Both the position numbers and the translations under genes were made by a program. Below are positions 23,766 through 35,600 of a DNA stretch of 64,000 nt, piece by piece (positions within the stretch are counted from its first letter, which is position 1; the number at the start of each line of letters is the position of its first letter). Source of the DNA: Rosa chinensis (lineage: Eukaryota; Streptophyta; Magnoliopsida; Rosales; Rosaceae); assembly GCF_002994745.2 (NCBI RefSeq), contig NC_037089.1:84716347-84780346 (forward strand). The letters are read 5' to 3'. The notes under the pieces are model-generated. The model was not told where the DNA came from and made no database searches. It saw only the letters and a program-made list of their open reading frames with translations.

Positions 23766-24858
23766 TAGCATCTAACATCGAAGCAAGCTAGTTTTAAGTG
23801 ATTAACCCTTCCATATCACACCAAAAATTAAAAAGAGCATGATACGTAAAATTGGTTTTGTGAAATACTTTGGCAGTAAAAAAACTTCATATTCATTTTT
23901 TTTAGAGAGTATAAGAACATATTAATTAGGTGGATAGTGATTTATTGCAACGTTGTATGGTATCTGGAGTGTTAGAGACTCTAGTTTGCATGCTTCATCA
24001 AACAACTGATGGTTTCATATGTGGCTGTCCCTTCCGCACAATCTTAGCTAGCTAGATTCTTAGATCGATCCAATCACTTTGCCTCCGAGAAACTAATACA
24101 GCCTCATTTCTTATCACTCAAGGAGTCAACCTAAAATTTATCCCAAAAAAAAAATGTCTTGGATCCATTTCCATAATACTGCAGCTCCAGCTAGAGAGGT
24201 GAATCAGATTATAATTTTCCAAACTAGCTATCTACGAGTACCAATGGCTACAGCTAAAGCCTCATGGAGCTTAGCCCCATATATGTACAATTTTAAGGAA
24301 GGAAATCAGCTGTCCCCAAATCCTCTATCCCAATTTTGCCCCACCAATAACATTTTGACACATAATCATTACTATAACACCCCGCTAACTCTGTAGTAAA
24401 AAAAAAAAATTGTTTTTCTTCTTCTTGGTTTTAGATCGATCGAGCCCAGAAGAAAATTTTCCAAACCTAAATCATCTAATTCAATGTCATTCCCACTTTA
24501 TAATGATTTGTATATATGAAGACGGAGATGAAATTGGCTTATTCCCTTTCAAGTTCCTCTTCTTCTTTTATTAAAGGACTTTCCAGGTAGATTGAACCAA
24601 GGGGACACATCTCCCTCGCCAGGTTTGGAGATCTATAAATCCCCAATCCAAATGGGACGTATTCCCAATTTTTCGATCTGCTACAAGGTCAGTTTTTTTT
24701 TTGTTAAGATTTGTTAAATTAGTTGGGTTCCTTCAAATGGAAAGATAACAATGAATTCATTTTCTGGGTTTTTCCAATTGCTCAATGAGGCCTAAGATTT
24801 GTGGCCTCAATCCTAGGTGTCAAGCTATGTCACCTATACACCTCACTAATTTGTCAAA

Positions 24859-25450
24859 GGGCAATGATATAGGGCCTCAATGAGGCCTAAGATTTGTGGC
24901 CTCAAATCCTATGTGTCATGCCATGTAAGCAAATATAAATTTTATTTTTAATTTCACATAATATATCTTGCCACATCATACTATTACAACACCAACTCTA
25001 CCCTTTTATACTTCCTTTTAGATGTTAGGGGGTGAATTACTTACAATAATGAATTTAATTAGGTGACGAAAAAAAAGATAAGCTATTAATTATGTATTAA
25101 TTTAGGAGATATGTCTACAAATTCTTTGACCAATATTTTTCTTAATTTAATTAAATTCTTTCCTATAATTTTTCTTTCCAAATAGTATTAATATATTGAA
25201 TTAGGTGTCAAGAAATAGGCATTAACTTTTGTTTCCAAACATTGATTAATTTCATCCAAAAAACTAGCATTAATAAATTGATTTTGGAAAATACATATGT
25301 CTAAATTAAGAGGTAAGAAAAAATTTCATGTTAGTAGCAGCCATTAATTATCATCTTCAATCTAAATATATGGGGGAAAAATATAAAAAAATTATAAACT
25401 CAAATATAACATTTAAACCCCAGCTACATAAAGAGAAGAAATGAACAAAA

Positions 25451-25486
<36 letters not shown>

Positions 25487-25903
25487 GTATGAATATGTAT
25501 TTTTCACACTATATATATTTTCAAAATTTACAAGAATCCAACAAAGGTTGAATTCATATACATGTGTTAAGCAAATCTATTGTGATCAAATGTATGTGCA
25601 AATCCATTGACTGAATTACATGAAATTTTTCTATTCTTGATTGGAGAAAAAAATTGTTATTGAAATCTAAGCATGAGTATAATGACAAGAAAAAATGCAA
25701 AAAAAAAAAAAAAAAACTAAAATATTTTTTAGAAAGCCAAAATAACATAGTAATTAGAATATTTTGGAATGATAAAATGGTATTTTTCTCAAGAGTTACA
25801 TAGCATGATTTGACAAATAGTTGATGTGTGTAGGTGACATGGCATGACACCTAAGATTGAGGCCATAAATCTTAGGCCTCATTGAGGCCACAAATCATTT
25901 TCC
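24859..25903. mobile_element. Nested TIR element, 1.05 kb
   Basis: Flanked by a perfect 9-bp duplication TTTGTCAAA at 24,850-24,858 and 25,904-25,912. The ends are inverted: left GGGCAATGATATAGGGCCTC; right, reverse-complemented, GGAAAATGATTTGTGGCCTC; both then continue AATGAGGCCTAAGATTT. AT-rich interior with no coding content. The 9-bp duplication again fits the Mutator-like group. Confidence 0.75.
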
Positions 25904-26719
25904 TTTGTCAAATCATGTCATGTCATTCTTGAATAAAAAGACTATCTTATCATTTCAAAATCTAATGGCTCTAAATTATTTTAGCTTTCTTTTAGAAAAA
26001 ATACATTATTTTTTTTCTTTTTCTTTTTTTTATTATATATATATAATTCGTCTAAATTTTTTTTATATTTATATATTTTTGTGAATATATATATATATAT
26101 ATATATATATTTATCTATAATTTTTCAAAAAAAATATATATATATATATATATGTTGTTGAATATATAACGGTTCTAAATTATTTTGACTTTCTTCTAAA
26201 AAAAATATTGTTTGGTTTTTTTTCCTTTCTTTCTTTTTCATTATTTTGGATTTTTTTTTCATTATACATATTCAAAAAAATTATGGGTGTATATATATAT
26301 ATATATATAATTCGTCCAAAAAATTTATATATTTTGGACGGAGAATTAATGTGGTGTGTGTGTGTGTGTGTATATATATTAATATCGTAATTATAATCCA
26401 TGAAATCTGGTAAATTGAAGTAATATTTAAATCTTTTAATAAATAAATTTAATAAAATTAATGGAAGATTAGTTACCTTACATTAACAAGTTAATTTGAA
26501 AAGTCAAAAATTAAATTGGATTCACAAAAATTGAAAGAAAATGTATTTAGATCGTAATTTTAACTCATAAAATCTGATGATCGAAAACCTAGATATCTAA
26601 ATTGATTGGGAAGTTGATATCTGAAAAGAAATTGCTTAATATGGAATACAATATATTGCACATGTGGAAATTAATTTTTGAAAGTATACTTGTTTTGTTG
26701 ATCCCAACTTTTTCAATAG

Positions 26720-27815
26720 ATAATAATGATTTTTAATGTGAATGATAGTTTCTATTTTAGTGCAAATATTTCATTAGAAAAAAGTTTCCAGTGAACTCTA
26801 CTTGTTCATTATTAACTACTTAGTACTTTTTTGTTCGTATAAGACATGTTAGTACTTAGCTAACTTTCAATTTCAACGTGAATGATATATGGCTTCAATT
26901 TTAGTGTGAATATGTTATTAGGGAAAGATTCCCCGTTGAACTTTACTATTGGCTACTTAGTACTTACTTGTTCGTGCAAGACACACTAGCTTATTTTAAG
27001 TTTCAATGGATGATGGCTTCTATTTTAGTGTGAATCGAATATGTCATTCGGGAAAGGTCTCCAGTAAACTTTACTGGCTCATTATTAGCTACTTAGTACT
27101 TATTATTCATGTAAGACATGCTAGCTAACTTTAAATTTCAGTATGGATGATGACTTCTATTTTAGTGTAATTATGTCATTAGGAAAAGGTCCCCATTGAA
27201 CTTTACTAGCTCATTATTGGCTACTTAGTACTTATTTGTTACTATAAGACAATTTGGATGATGACTTCTATTTTAGTGTAATTATGCCATTAGAAAAAAA
27301 TCCTCAGCAAACTTGACTAGCTCATCATTGGCTACTTGATACTTACTTGTTCGTGCAAAACATGTTAGCTCTTTCAGTTTCAGTAGATGATGACTTCTAT
27401 GTGAATATGCCATTAGGTAAAGGTCTCTGGTGAACTCTACTAGCTCATCATTGGCTACTTAATACTTACTTGTTCGTTCAAGACATGTTAGTTCTTTCAG
27501 TTTCAATAGATGATGGCTTCTATTTAAGTGTGAATATGCCATTAGGTAAAGGTCTCCAGTGAACTCTACTGGCTCGTCATTAGATACTTAGTACTTATTT
27601 GTTACTGTAAGACATGTTAGCTAACTTTAAATTTCAGTGTGGATGATGATTTCTATTTCAGTGTAAATATGCCATCAGGGAAAAGTCCCCAGTAAACTTT
27701 ATTGGCGCATTATTAGATACTTAATTATTACTTATTTGTTAGTGCAAGACATGTTAGCTGACTTTAATGTTAATGTGGACGATGACTTCTATTTTACACC
27801 TTCCTTAATTGCACT
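26720..27815. repeat. Tandem array, unit about 140-150 bp
   Basis: About seven to eight degenerate copies of a unit containing GATGATGGCTTCTATTTTAG, TGTGAATATGCCATTAGG, AAAGGTC(T/C)CC, and GGCTACTTAGTACTTACTTG followed by TTCGTGCAAGACATG. It sits at the centre of the long-armed inverted-repeat element, as in foldback transposons. Confidence 0.8.
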
Positions 27816-28457
27816 TTTTATTTGATTATTGCTGTGTTATACACATATTGTTCATTGAATTTCTACATCGTATTAGTAACATTATGATTGTTTTTTCATG
27901 TAAAAATAAATGAACAGTTGTATTAATGAAGTCTCACTTGACCTTTAAGGAACACCTCCTAATGTTGAGTTTGGATGCGACAATATTAAATTATCGAGAA
28001 ATTTTGAAATATGATGGAATCTAGAATATTATCAATTCAATTTATTAATGATATTTTCTTACCTCTTCAATTACCAGATTTCATAGGTTTTAATTATGAT
28101 TTCAATACATTTTCTTTCCATTTTTGTATATCCAATTTATTTTTTGACTTTTCTAATTAACTTGTTAGTGTAAGGTAAACTAATCTTCCATTAATTCTAT
28201 TAAATTCATTTATTAAAAGAGTTGAATATTACTTCAATTTACCAAATTTGATGGGTTATAATTAAGATATTAATATATTTTCTTTCCATTTTTGTGGAAT
28301 CAATTTTAAATTTGACTTTTTTTTTAATCAATTTTAAAAAAAAAAAAATTGTGGGTTAGAATTATGACATTAATATATATATATATTTATACCATATTAA
28401 TTCTACTTCGAATATACATATATAAATTTCTGTACGAATTATATATATATAATATAA

Positions 28458-29521
28458 GGGTCCGGATCATGGGACACTATATTTTACACAATTTTTTACA
28501 CACCTTGTGAGCCTTTAGATTTAAAAACGCTTGATGGTTTGGATTTGTTGTTTGAATGATGTCAACACAACACCAAGTGATGTGGAAAATGACATGGATA
28601 TATTTAATCAAAAAATTATAATTAAATTAAACTTTTCTTTATTAAAAAAAACGAAATCAGAATTTGGGGAAACACTATTCTGATAAGAACTACACACCAT
28701 CAAAAGAAAAGAAAAAAAAAAGAACAGCAGAAGAAAAGACGCCAAAAGCCATGAGATTTGGATGCTGAAATGATTTATATAGATGAAGGAGGAATTTGGG
28801 GTGCGGCTGCTTCATTCAAGCAATATGTCATGCACGAGCAATTTCTCAACACTCATGCTCACACTCTTTCAAACTTCAAAGTCACATTCACATTGACATG
28901 TGCCCTAAACGAATCTGGCAATTTGATCAGCTCCACTTTCACAAACCCTTCTCCTTTTCGAAACATTGATGTTCCATTTTTCTCCATTTTCCTTGTTCTA
29001 GTCAGTTGGTGACTTGGATTCAAACCCGGCTAGGCATATGCAATCGATCTTACTCATGCTGCTGTACGGATTGCAGTTGCCATTTGGACCACATGTTCCA
29101 TATTATCACAAAGCTCTTCTAGGACAGACTGATATGTTGTCCATCCATATGCTCGATACCTCAATCATTCCATGTACTCTGGAGTTGAGAGGATGAAGAT
29201 GAGAGTTGGAGTTGGAGAAGACAATTTTCTTTTTGGCGTTGGAGTCCTTATTCTTCTGCTATCCTTCTTTTTTTGTTTGATCGCGTACAGTTCTAATCAG
29301 AACAGATTCTCCAAATTCTGATTTCATTTTTTTTTAATAAAGAAAAGTTTAATTTAATTATAATTTTTTGATTAAATATATCCATTTCATTTTCCACATC
29401 ACTTGGTGTTGTGTTGACATCATTCAAACAATAAATCCAAACTATCGAGCGTTTTTAAATCTAATGACTCACAAGGTGTGTAAAAAATTGTGTAAAATAT
29501 AGTGTCCCATAATCCGGACCC
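28458..29521. mobile_element. TIR element, 1.06 kb, about 200-bp inverted ends
   Basis: Starts GGGTCCGGATCATGGGACAC, with the inverted counterpart GTGTCCCATAATCCGGACCC at the right. The inverted ends extend for roughly 200-250 bp. A perfect 9-bp duplication ATAATATAA flanks it at 28,449-28,457 and 29,522-29,530. These are Mutator-like hallmarks. The unique centre (about 28,700-29,290) is less AT-rich and carries an 84-codon plus-strand frame at 28,758-29,012 that I cannot assign, possibly captured sequence. It is nested within the inverted-repeat element. Confidence 0.85.
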
Positions 29522-29828
29522 ATAATATAATTATATATATATATATATGTTTGTGAATATATATATATATATATTTATACACACACACATATTTGTATAT
29601 AATTTTATTTTTGACGAATTATATATATATATATATATTCACAAACATATATATATATATATATATATAATGAGAAAAAGAAAAAGAAAAAAAATCAAAA
29701 TAATATATTTTATTTTTATATGAAAATCAAAATAATTTAGAGCCATTAGATTTTGGAAGGATAAGATAGTCTTTTTACTCAAGAATTACATCACATGATT
29801 TGACAAATAGGTGATGTGTGTAAGTGAC

Positions 29829-30800
29829 GGAAGGAAATCAGCTGTCCCCAAATCCTCTATCCCAATTCTGCCCCACCAATAACATTTTGGCACATAACCA
29901 TTACTATAACACCCCGCTAACTCTTTTAAGTCTGTAGTAAAAAAAAAATTGTTTTTCTTCTTCTTGGTTTTAGATCGATCGAGCCCAGAAGAAAAATTTC
30001 CAAACCTAAATCATCTAATTCAATGTCATTCCCACTTTATAATGATTTGTATATATCAAGACGGAGATCATGAAATGGGCTTATTCCCTTCCAAGTTCCT
30101 CTTCTTCTTTTATTAAAGGACTTTCCAGGTAGATTGAACCAAGGGGACACATCTCCCTCGCCAGGTTTGGAGATCTATAAATCCCCAATCCAAATGGGAC
30201 GTATTCCCAATTTTTCGATCGGCTACAAGGTTAGTTTTTTTTTTTTTGGTTAAGATTTGTTAAATTAGTTGGGTTCCTTCAAATGGAAAGATAACAATGA
30301 ATTCATTTTCTGGGTTTTTCCAATTGCTCAATCTGGGTTTAACATCATATTTTTGTCCTCCATTTTTGTGGTTCACCAAAACCAGATAGTAATTGAAATC
30401 TTTATCTAGCCAATCTGGAATTTGGTTATCAGATTTCTTAGTCGAATAAAAGCAGATTTTTACAACTGATGGGGAAGGATTGGAGCATTGAAAACTATCA
30501 TGGGCTTGATGAGAGCGAAAACAAGGGACCAAACTTTGTTTGGATTCCTTGGAGAGCGATGATTGAAGCCTAAAAATTTTCCTTTTCTATGAAGAACTCG
30601 ATGAGAAGTTGGCAACGAAGAAATGCAGGAGTTTGCAAGACACAGTATTCCAAATATTGCTTTTATTTATACGTTATTTTTAATTAAAAAAATAATATAT
30701 GTTAACCGTGTTAAGTTTCTGTTAATGAAGAAACACGTGTCAAAATGTTAGTGGGGGGACAGAGTTGGGATAGAGGATTTGGGGCAGCTGATTTCCTTCC
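29829..30800. mobile_element. Complete 972-bp MULE-like element
   Basis: Both inverted ends are present, with about 36 near-matching bases each starting GGAAGGAAATCAGCTG. The left half also occurs at 24,297-24,786. A minus-strand frame of 90 codons (30,260-30,532) includes FYSTKKSDNQIPDWLDKDFN and could be captured host sequence; I do not recognise it. Its right end is the outer end of the 6.5-kb insertion. Confidence 0.7.
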
Positions 30801-31853
30801 ACAATTTTAACGCTAATAATGCCACACACACACACATGCTTTCATTAATTGCAATTTAATTACAAACATTACAGATATCAATCACTATCAGAAAGACAAG
30901 TGCCATACGGGCCACCTGCGGAGTTAGAGTAGTAATTCAACATCGAACCACAGCTATACTTCAGTCTGAAACTGATTCTGGAACCTAGCAGCTAGATCAG
31001 TTACATTCAACTCACCCGAACTATTTAAGAAAAGCGTCGCTCAAAGGTTTAGAGATTGTTAACAATCAACTAAATAGTTGAGAACATGATAGAGGATGTA
31101 TGATGGTAACCAAGATTCTATAGCAGTGAGTATAGCAGTTTTAAGAGAAGAGACGTTTTACTTGATGACTGCAGGCAATTTTCTTTCTTTTTTTACTTTC
31201 TCCATTGGTTTTTGCATCATATATAGTCGGGATTTCATATCTATCTCTGTAAAAGGTTCGCTTATGATTTTATCGAAATTGAGATCCTTTAGTTATTGTA
31301 TTGAATCAAATAAATGAACTTCGAACGGTTTTGATAACTCAAATTCACCTGACAATGATCATTGTAGAGTTAGAATTAATGATCATTTATTCTAATTTCC
31401 AGTATATGCCATAGATCGATTTCGAGTCGTGTAGTGTTATGTATGTGGCAGTCATTTTAGACTAGGATGGGGACCAAAAGCTGTGGCCGGTTTGATTTTG
31501 TATGGAGGTGGCCATCTTTCCTACTCAACTCAGATCTTATTTGGCTGACGCTCTTTCTTTGCAATCTAAGATTCTTCGACAGGCAAACTCACTAGTCACT
31601 AAGAATCCAAACTAGCTCTGTACGACTATGAATTAATGGCTACAGCTAAAGCCTCGAAGATAATAATATCAAGGTGTTGGTGTTGGTGTTGGTTTAGGTT
31701 GAAAACCCAAATCAACACAGACATCCGAACAACATACTTTACGGCAGTGTATGACAATTCAACGACAAACCAAGTCTTCAACTGGATTCCGGAACCTAGT
31801 TACCTTTCTCAGTTACGTGCACAAATCTAAATGACAAAGAAAGTTCACTATTT

Positions 31854-32010
31854 ACCAATGCTTGGGGGTTCAAGTGGTAAGAAGCTTGTTCCCCTTAAAC
31901 AAGGTCTCGAGTTTGAGCCTTGTGTGAGCTTTCCCCCTAAATGGGGTCCGACCCGGCTCAAGAGGGATTAGTCATTACCTACGGGTGGGGAATAACTTGG
32001 ATTAACCAAA
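31854..32010 (+). mobile_element. tRNA-derived SINE, 157 bp
   Basis: Flanked by a perfect 18-bp target duplication, AAAGAAAGTTCACTATTT, at 31,836-31,853 and 32,011-32,028. Near the start are an A-box-like segment (TTCAAGTGGTAAGAAGC) and a B-box-like segment (GGTCTCGAGTTTGAGCC), the RNA polymerase III promoter of tRNA-type SINEs. The 3' end is A-rich. The equivalent place in copy 1 (about 6,150) lacks it. It lies downstream of the DUF3754 gene. Confidence 0.92.
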
Positions 32011-32679
32011 AAAGAAAGTTCACTATTTCTCTCCAGACACACCAGAGTACTATTTTTTGTAGATTGTAAGTTTATATAATGTGATGTTTGAGGCTGTCAA
32101 TTTAGACAATGACAGACAAAAATATCTGCTATGGAGGTTAAGATAGTTTCCCACTTGATTTAAATTCATTTGGCTGTCCTTTTCATGCAATCTTGGTTCT
32201 TCGATTTACAAGCACACACCCTATACTGCAGCTGCCACGCTGAAAATTACAAGAATCCAACCAGCTAATTCAAGGTACTCCACAAAGTTATAATAATATC
32301 AACTTGTTGCTGTTGCTCTCAGGATACCAACTTGACCACCCACATTCAAGCCACATATTTCATTACAATATACGATCACTATGAATTTTCAATCCTTCAG
32401 TACCTATCGGGAAATGAAAAGTACCACCACTTACATTCAACAGTAGACGGCCATAACTTTAAGTCTTCAACTGGATCGTGGAACCTCATGCACACATCTA
32501 AGTACATAAAATAGGGGAAGAAAAGCCTCACTCAAAGATTTAGAGATATTAACAAGCAGCGAAATATTTGAGGATAATCTTCCATCAAAGAGGATTGATG
32601 ATGGTCTAGCACCTGCCCCAAGAAATAAACACCCTCTAGTAGAGATAAGAAAGAAGCCGTCCAACTTCCCAAGACAGCA

Positions 32680-35600
32680 TCAAGAACTATTGCCTTGTTT
32701 GCCTTGTTTTGCCCTCATAACAAGCTCCTCAGTGGTGGTCCCAATTATTTCATTTGCACGTTTCAGCCCAACGCAGAAATACCGTCCAACGGAATCCTAA
32801 ATTCACAGGTAAGTTCCAAGTGAGAGAAGAAGAAGCAGTTCTCTACAGAAGAAATATTACATAATCTAGATGATCAAGGTACTGCAACATATCAAATTCA
32901 CTGATTTACTATGCAAGTAAATAAAAGACAAAATGGTTCGAGTCCCTCCTCATAGCCTCATTTTTTTCAATAGTTAAATAGCAATCATGAACAGTCTCAA
33001 TCAGCCTATTAACCCTCTTATTGGCTTGCATGCTCATTAAGTCGGAACAATGGTAAATTTAAGAAGTGATGATATCATCATTTTATACTATCAAAGATTT
33101 ATCACCATGTTCAATGAGGGCTTTAAGGAGTCTTACCCGAGAGACAATTCCCAATTTCTCCAACTTCCCAACTGCATCATCCACATCAAAATTACAACTC
33201 GCACCAAACTCTTCTTTAATGAGTTCCTCACACCACCTATCCAGATCCTATAATAATTCATCCAATCATCCCAAATAAGACTTCTCAAGAATCTACATTT
33301 AATTTCTTGCAATAATTAGGGAATTTATAAACAGAACCAAAGAAGAAAGATGGCGTACTTCTCTTGTAGCTTTTCCCTGTTCCATTAATATATAGAAAGA
33401 AAGTATCACCTCCTTGACCTAATCATTCAAGACATGGAGTTACCATAAGCAATTTTGCAGTGTGTAGTTGTATTAAATCAATTCCGAGTCAGTGATTAAG
33501 CCAGAATAAATTCAACTTTAAAAGGAGAAAAACAGAAGTATAGATTATTGCAAACACATCTCCTAAACAATTGAAACAATTCCTTGGACTGTGTTGGGTT
33601 GTGAAATGTCTGTATTTCTTGCACCTGATACTACGTAGGTGTATGTATGTAATATGTATGTGTATGTGAGTATATGTAACATGTGTATCTTTGTGTATGT
33701 ATGTGCATAGTTATAGTTAGTTACTTGCACCTGATACTTCGTAGAAGTATGTAATATGTATGTGTATATGACTGTATGTAACATGTGTAGCTTATTGTAT
33801 GTATGTGCATAGTTATAGTTAGTTACTTGCACCTGATATTATGTAGGTTTATGTATGTGATATGTATGTGAATATGACTATATGTAACATGTGTATCTTT
33901 GTGTATGTATGTGCATAGTTATAGTTAGTTACACCAATAAAACCTATTAAGTATTAACCACCAATACAAATTCAGAAAGAAAGTTTATCAAAGCTTGCAG
34001 CTTACCTCCTGTTGAATCACATCATCACACAAGTGAAGAAGAGTACCCCTTCCGCTATCCAGTTGCTTGTCATACATGGACTGTGTTATTAGGTTCTGAT
34101 ATGCAGCCAAGTTCTGCTGAAAACTACAGATAATTAAGAAATATTAGTAACTGAAAGAAAAAGTATGAAACAAAGGGAAAGGTTGACATGTCAATATTAT
34201 ATAGAGCTGGACACTCAGAGGATGAGTAAGCATGCAACCCCAGGCCCATGACCAATCATGTCATCAGACTGACTTTATAGCATATAGTGGTCAAATCTGA
34301 CTATGTTTACCGCATAGAATCAACAAAGACAAAGGCAGTCATTTGATAAAGTCAACTTGTCACTTTGTCAGATTAAAACTTTTACCAGAGATACTCTCAT
34401 GTGTGAGTGCATATTAATCAAAAGAATCACATACATCCCAAATAGTGAGAAATTCAAGAAACATAATATAAGAAGATACTTAACAATTAACATTATACTC
34501 CCTTAGCGTGACAGGCATATTGATATGAACAATATACACCTAACCAGCCAATTGGAAAAAACACGAATTATAATAAGAAATCTACCTGAAGTATATCTTA
34601 GCACAGTAACCAATGACAGTGGAAAGAACCGCAATGATGACCCAAAAGTCAGCATTAGGCATTTCAAGCGAACTAATAACAGCAACCTGTAGAAGAAAGA
34701 AATAATAAGCTGCACTTCGCAAACTAATAAATGGCAAGAACAGTGCACGTGGACAAACTTCATTGCTATGCTATTAAGAAACTCACCAGCCCAACTACAG
34801 CAGAGCCAAGGAACTTGACCCAGTCCATTGGAGTTAATCCTGGGTTCTTCTTCTCGGGCTGTCAAAAGTATAAAGTTACACAAGGTTATAAGTTGTATCC
34901 AGACTTCAAGAAAAATTATAAACAAAATGTAGAAAGAGCTATGAGACTCAGGCCCATTGGGGGAAAGTGATAGAGAAGAACTCACAAGAACTATCTCCAT
35001 ATCAGCCATGGGAATATTTTTGAAATGTTTCACAAATATTCCTCGTTCTTCTTTTGCTTTGGTACTTGCTCGCCTGAATAATCATAACACTCATATCAGT
35101 CACTTATTATTTGAGGTCCTTTAAGAGCTAGCTTCTTAGATCACCAATTCAATCAGTAGGCAACAAAACCCACTATCCCTTAAAAATAATAGATAATAAA
35201 TAATAAACCCATAACCTACAGTAGAATTAATTGAATTCGCCTATGTAAAAGAAATCCCTGATCAAGTCCTGTACTACTTTGGACCGAAATTCAGTACAGT
35301 CTAATTATATAAACAGGAAACTAGGAAACTACACAATCTAATTCTATAAAACAGATTCCCAACTTTGTGATTGAAGACCAGCCTTGAAGAGAAAGAAACC
35401 GACTCAACCATGCACAATCTTGTTCACAACAACATTATTAAAAACAGTATATTAATGTAAGCAAAAAGATTACCTGTAAACAACAATTATCCTATCAAAG
35501 GTTGGCTCTTTGATTGTGGTCTTGCTCAGCAAGCTTTTAACGCTGAAGGACAAAGAATATAATTGTCAAGAAGTGGCCACAACAGCTTAGTGCTATGCAA

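Larger units (their letters stand above)
25913..29828. mobile_element. Long-armed inverted-repeat element, nested
   Basis: The arms are inverted copies of each other: 25,905-25,985 matches 29,735-29,826 reversed, and 26,395-26,600 matches 28,060-28,290 reversed. The right arm is interrupted by the 28,458-29,521 element. Between the arms is the tandem array at 26,720-27,810. Much of the arm is TA-rich low-complexity sequence. No protein is encoded. The exact outer ends are uncertain because similar sequence also occurs just left of 24,859. Confidence 0.6.
24297..30800. mobile_element. Composite MULE-like insertion, 6.5 kb
   Basis: The outer ends are perfect inverted repeats (GGAAGGAAATCAGCTG at the left, CAGCTGATTTCCTTCC at the right), flanked by a 10-bp target duplication ACAATTTTAA at 24,287-24,296 and 30,801-30,810. 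The empty site is intact in copy 1 near 4,890, so the insertion postdates the duplication. A 10-bp duplication with TIRs points to the Mutator-like superfamily. The left 490 bp (24,297-24,786) is a near-identical direct repeat of the left half of the complete 972-bp element at 29,829-30,800. A 5-kb block of other TIR elements lies between. No transposase was found. Confidence 0.8.
23766..34296. repeat. Segmental duplication, copy 2 (parental)
   Basis: Collinear with 4,431-11,587 after removing the composite TIR insertion (24,297-30,800) and the SINE (31,854-32,010). It contains the functional last four exons of the DUF3754 gene and its downstream flank, so it is the source locus. Bases 30,811-31,853 and 32,029-32,679 are downstream non-coding DNA shared with copy 1. 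Confidence 0.85.

Noticed and set aside
25449..25483. (TA)n tracts here and at 26,083-26,150 and 29,530-29,670 as regulatory or origin sites
   Set aside because: They are ordinary low-complexity parts of the nested elements, with nothing specific to support a function.
30260..30532. 90-codon minus frame as an independent gene
   Set aside because: It lies inside the 972-bp MULE-like element and matches no family I recognise. It is noted only as possible captured DNA.
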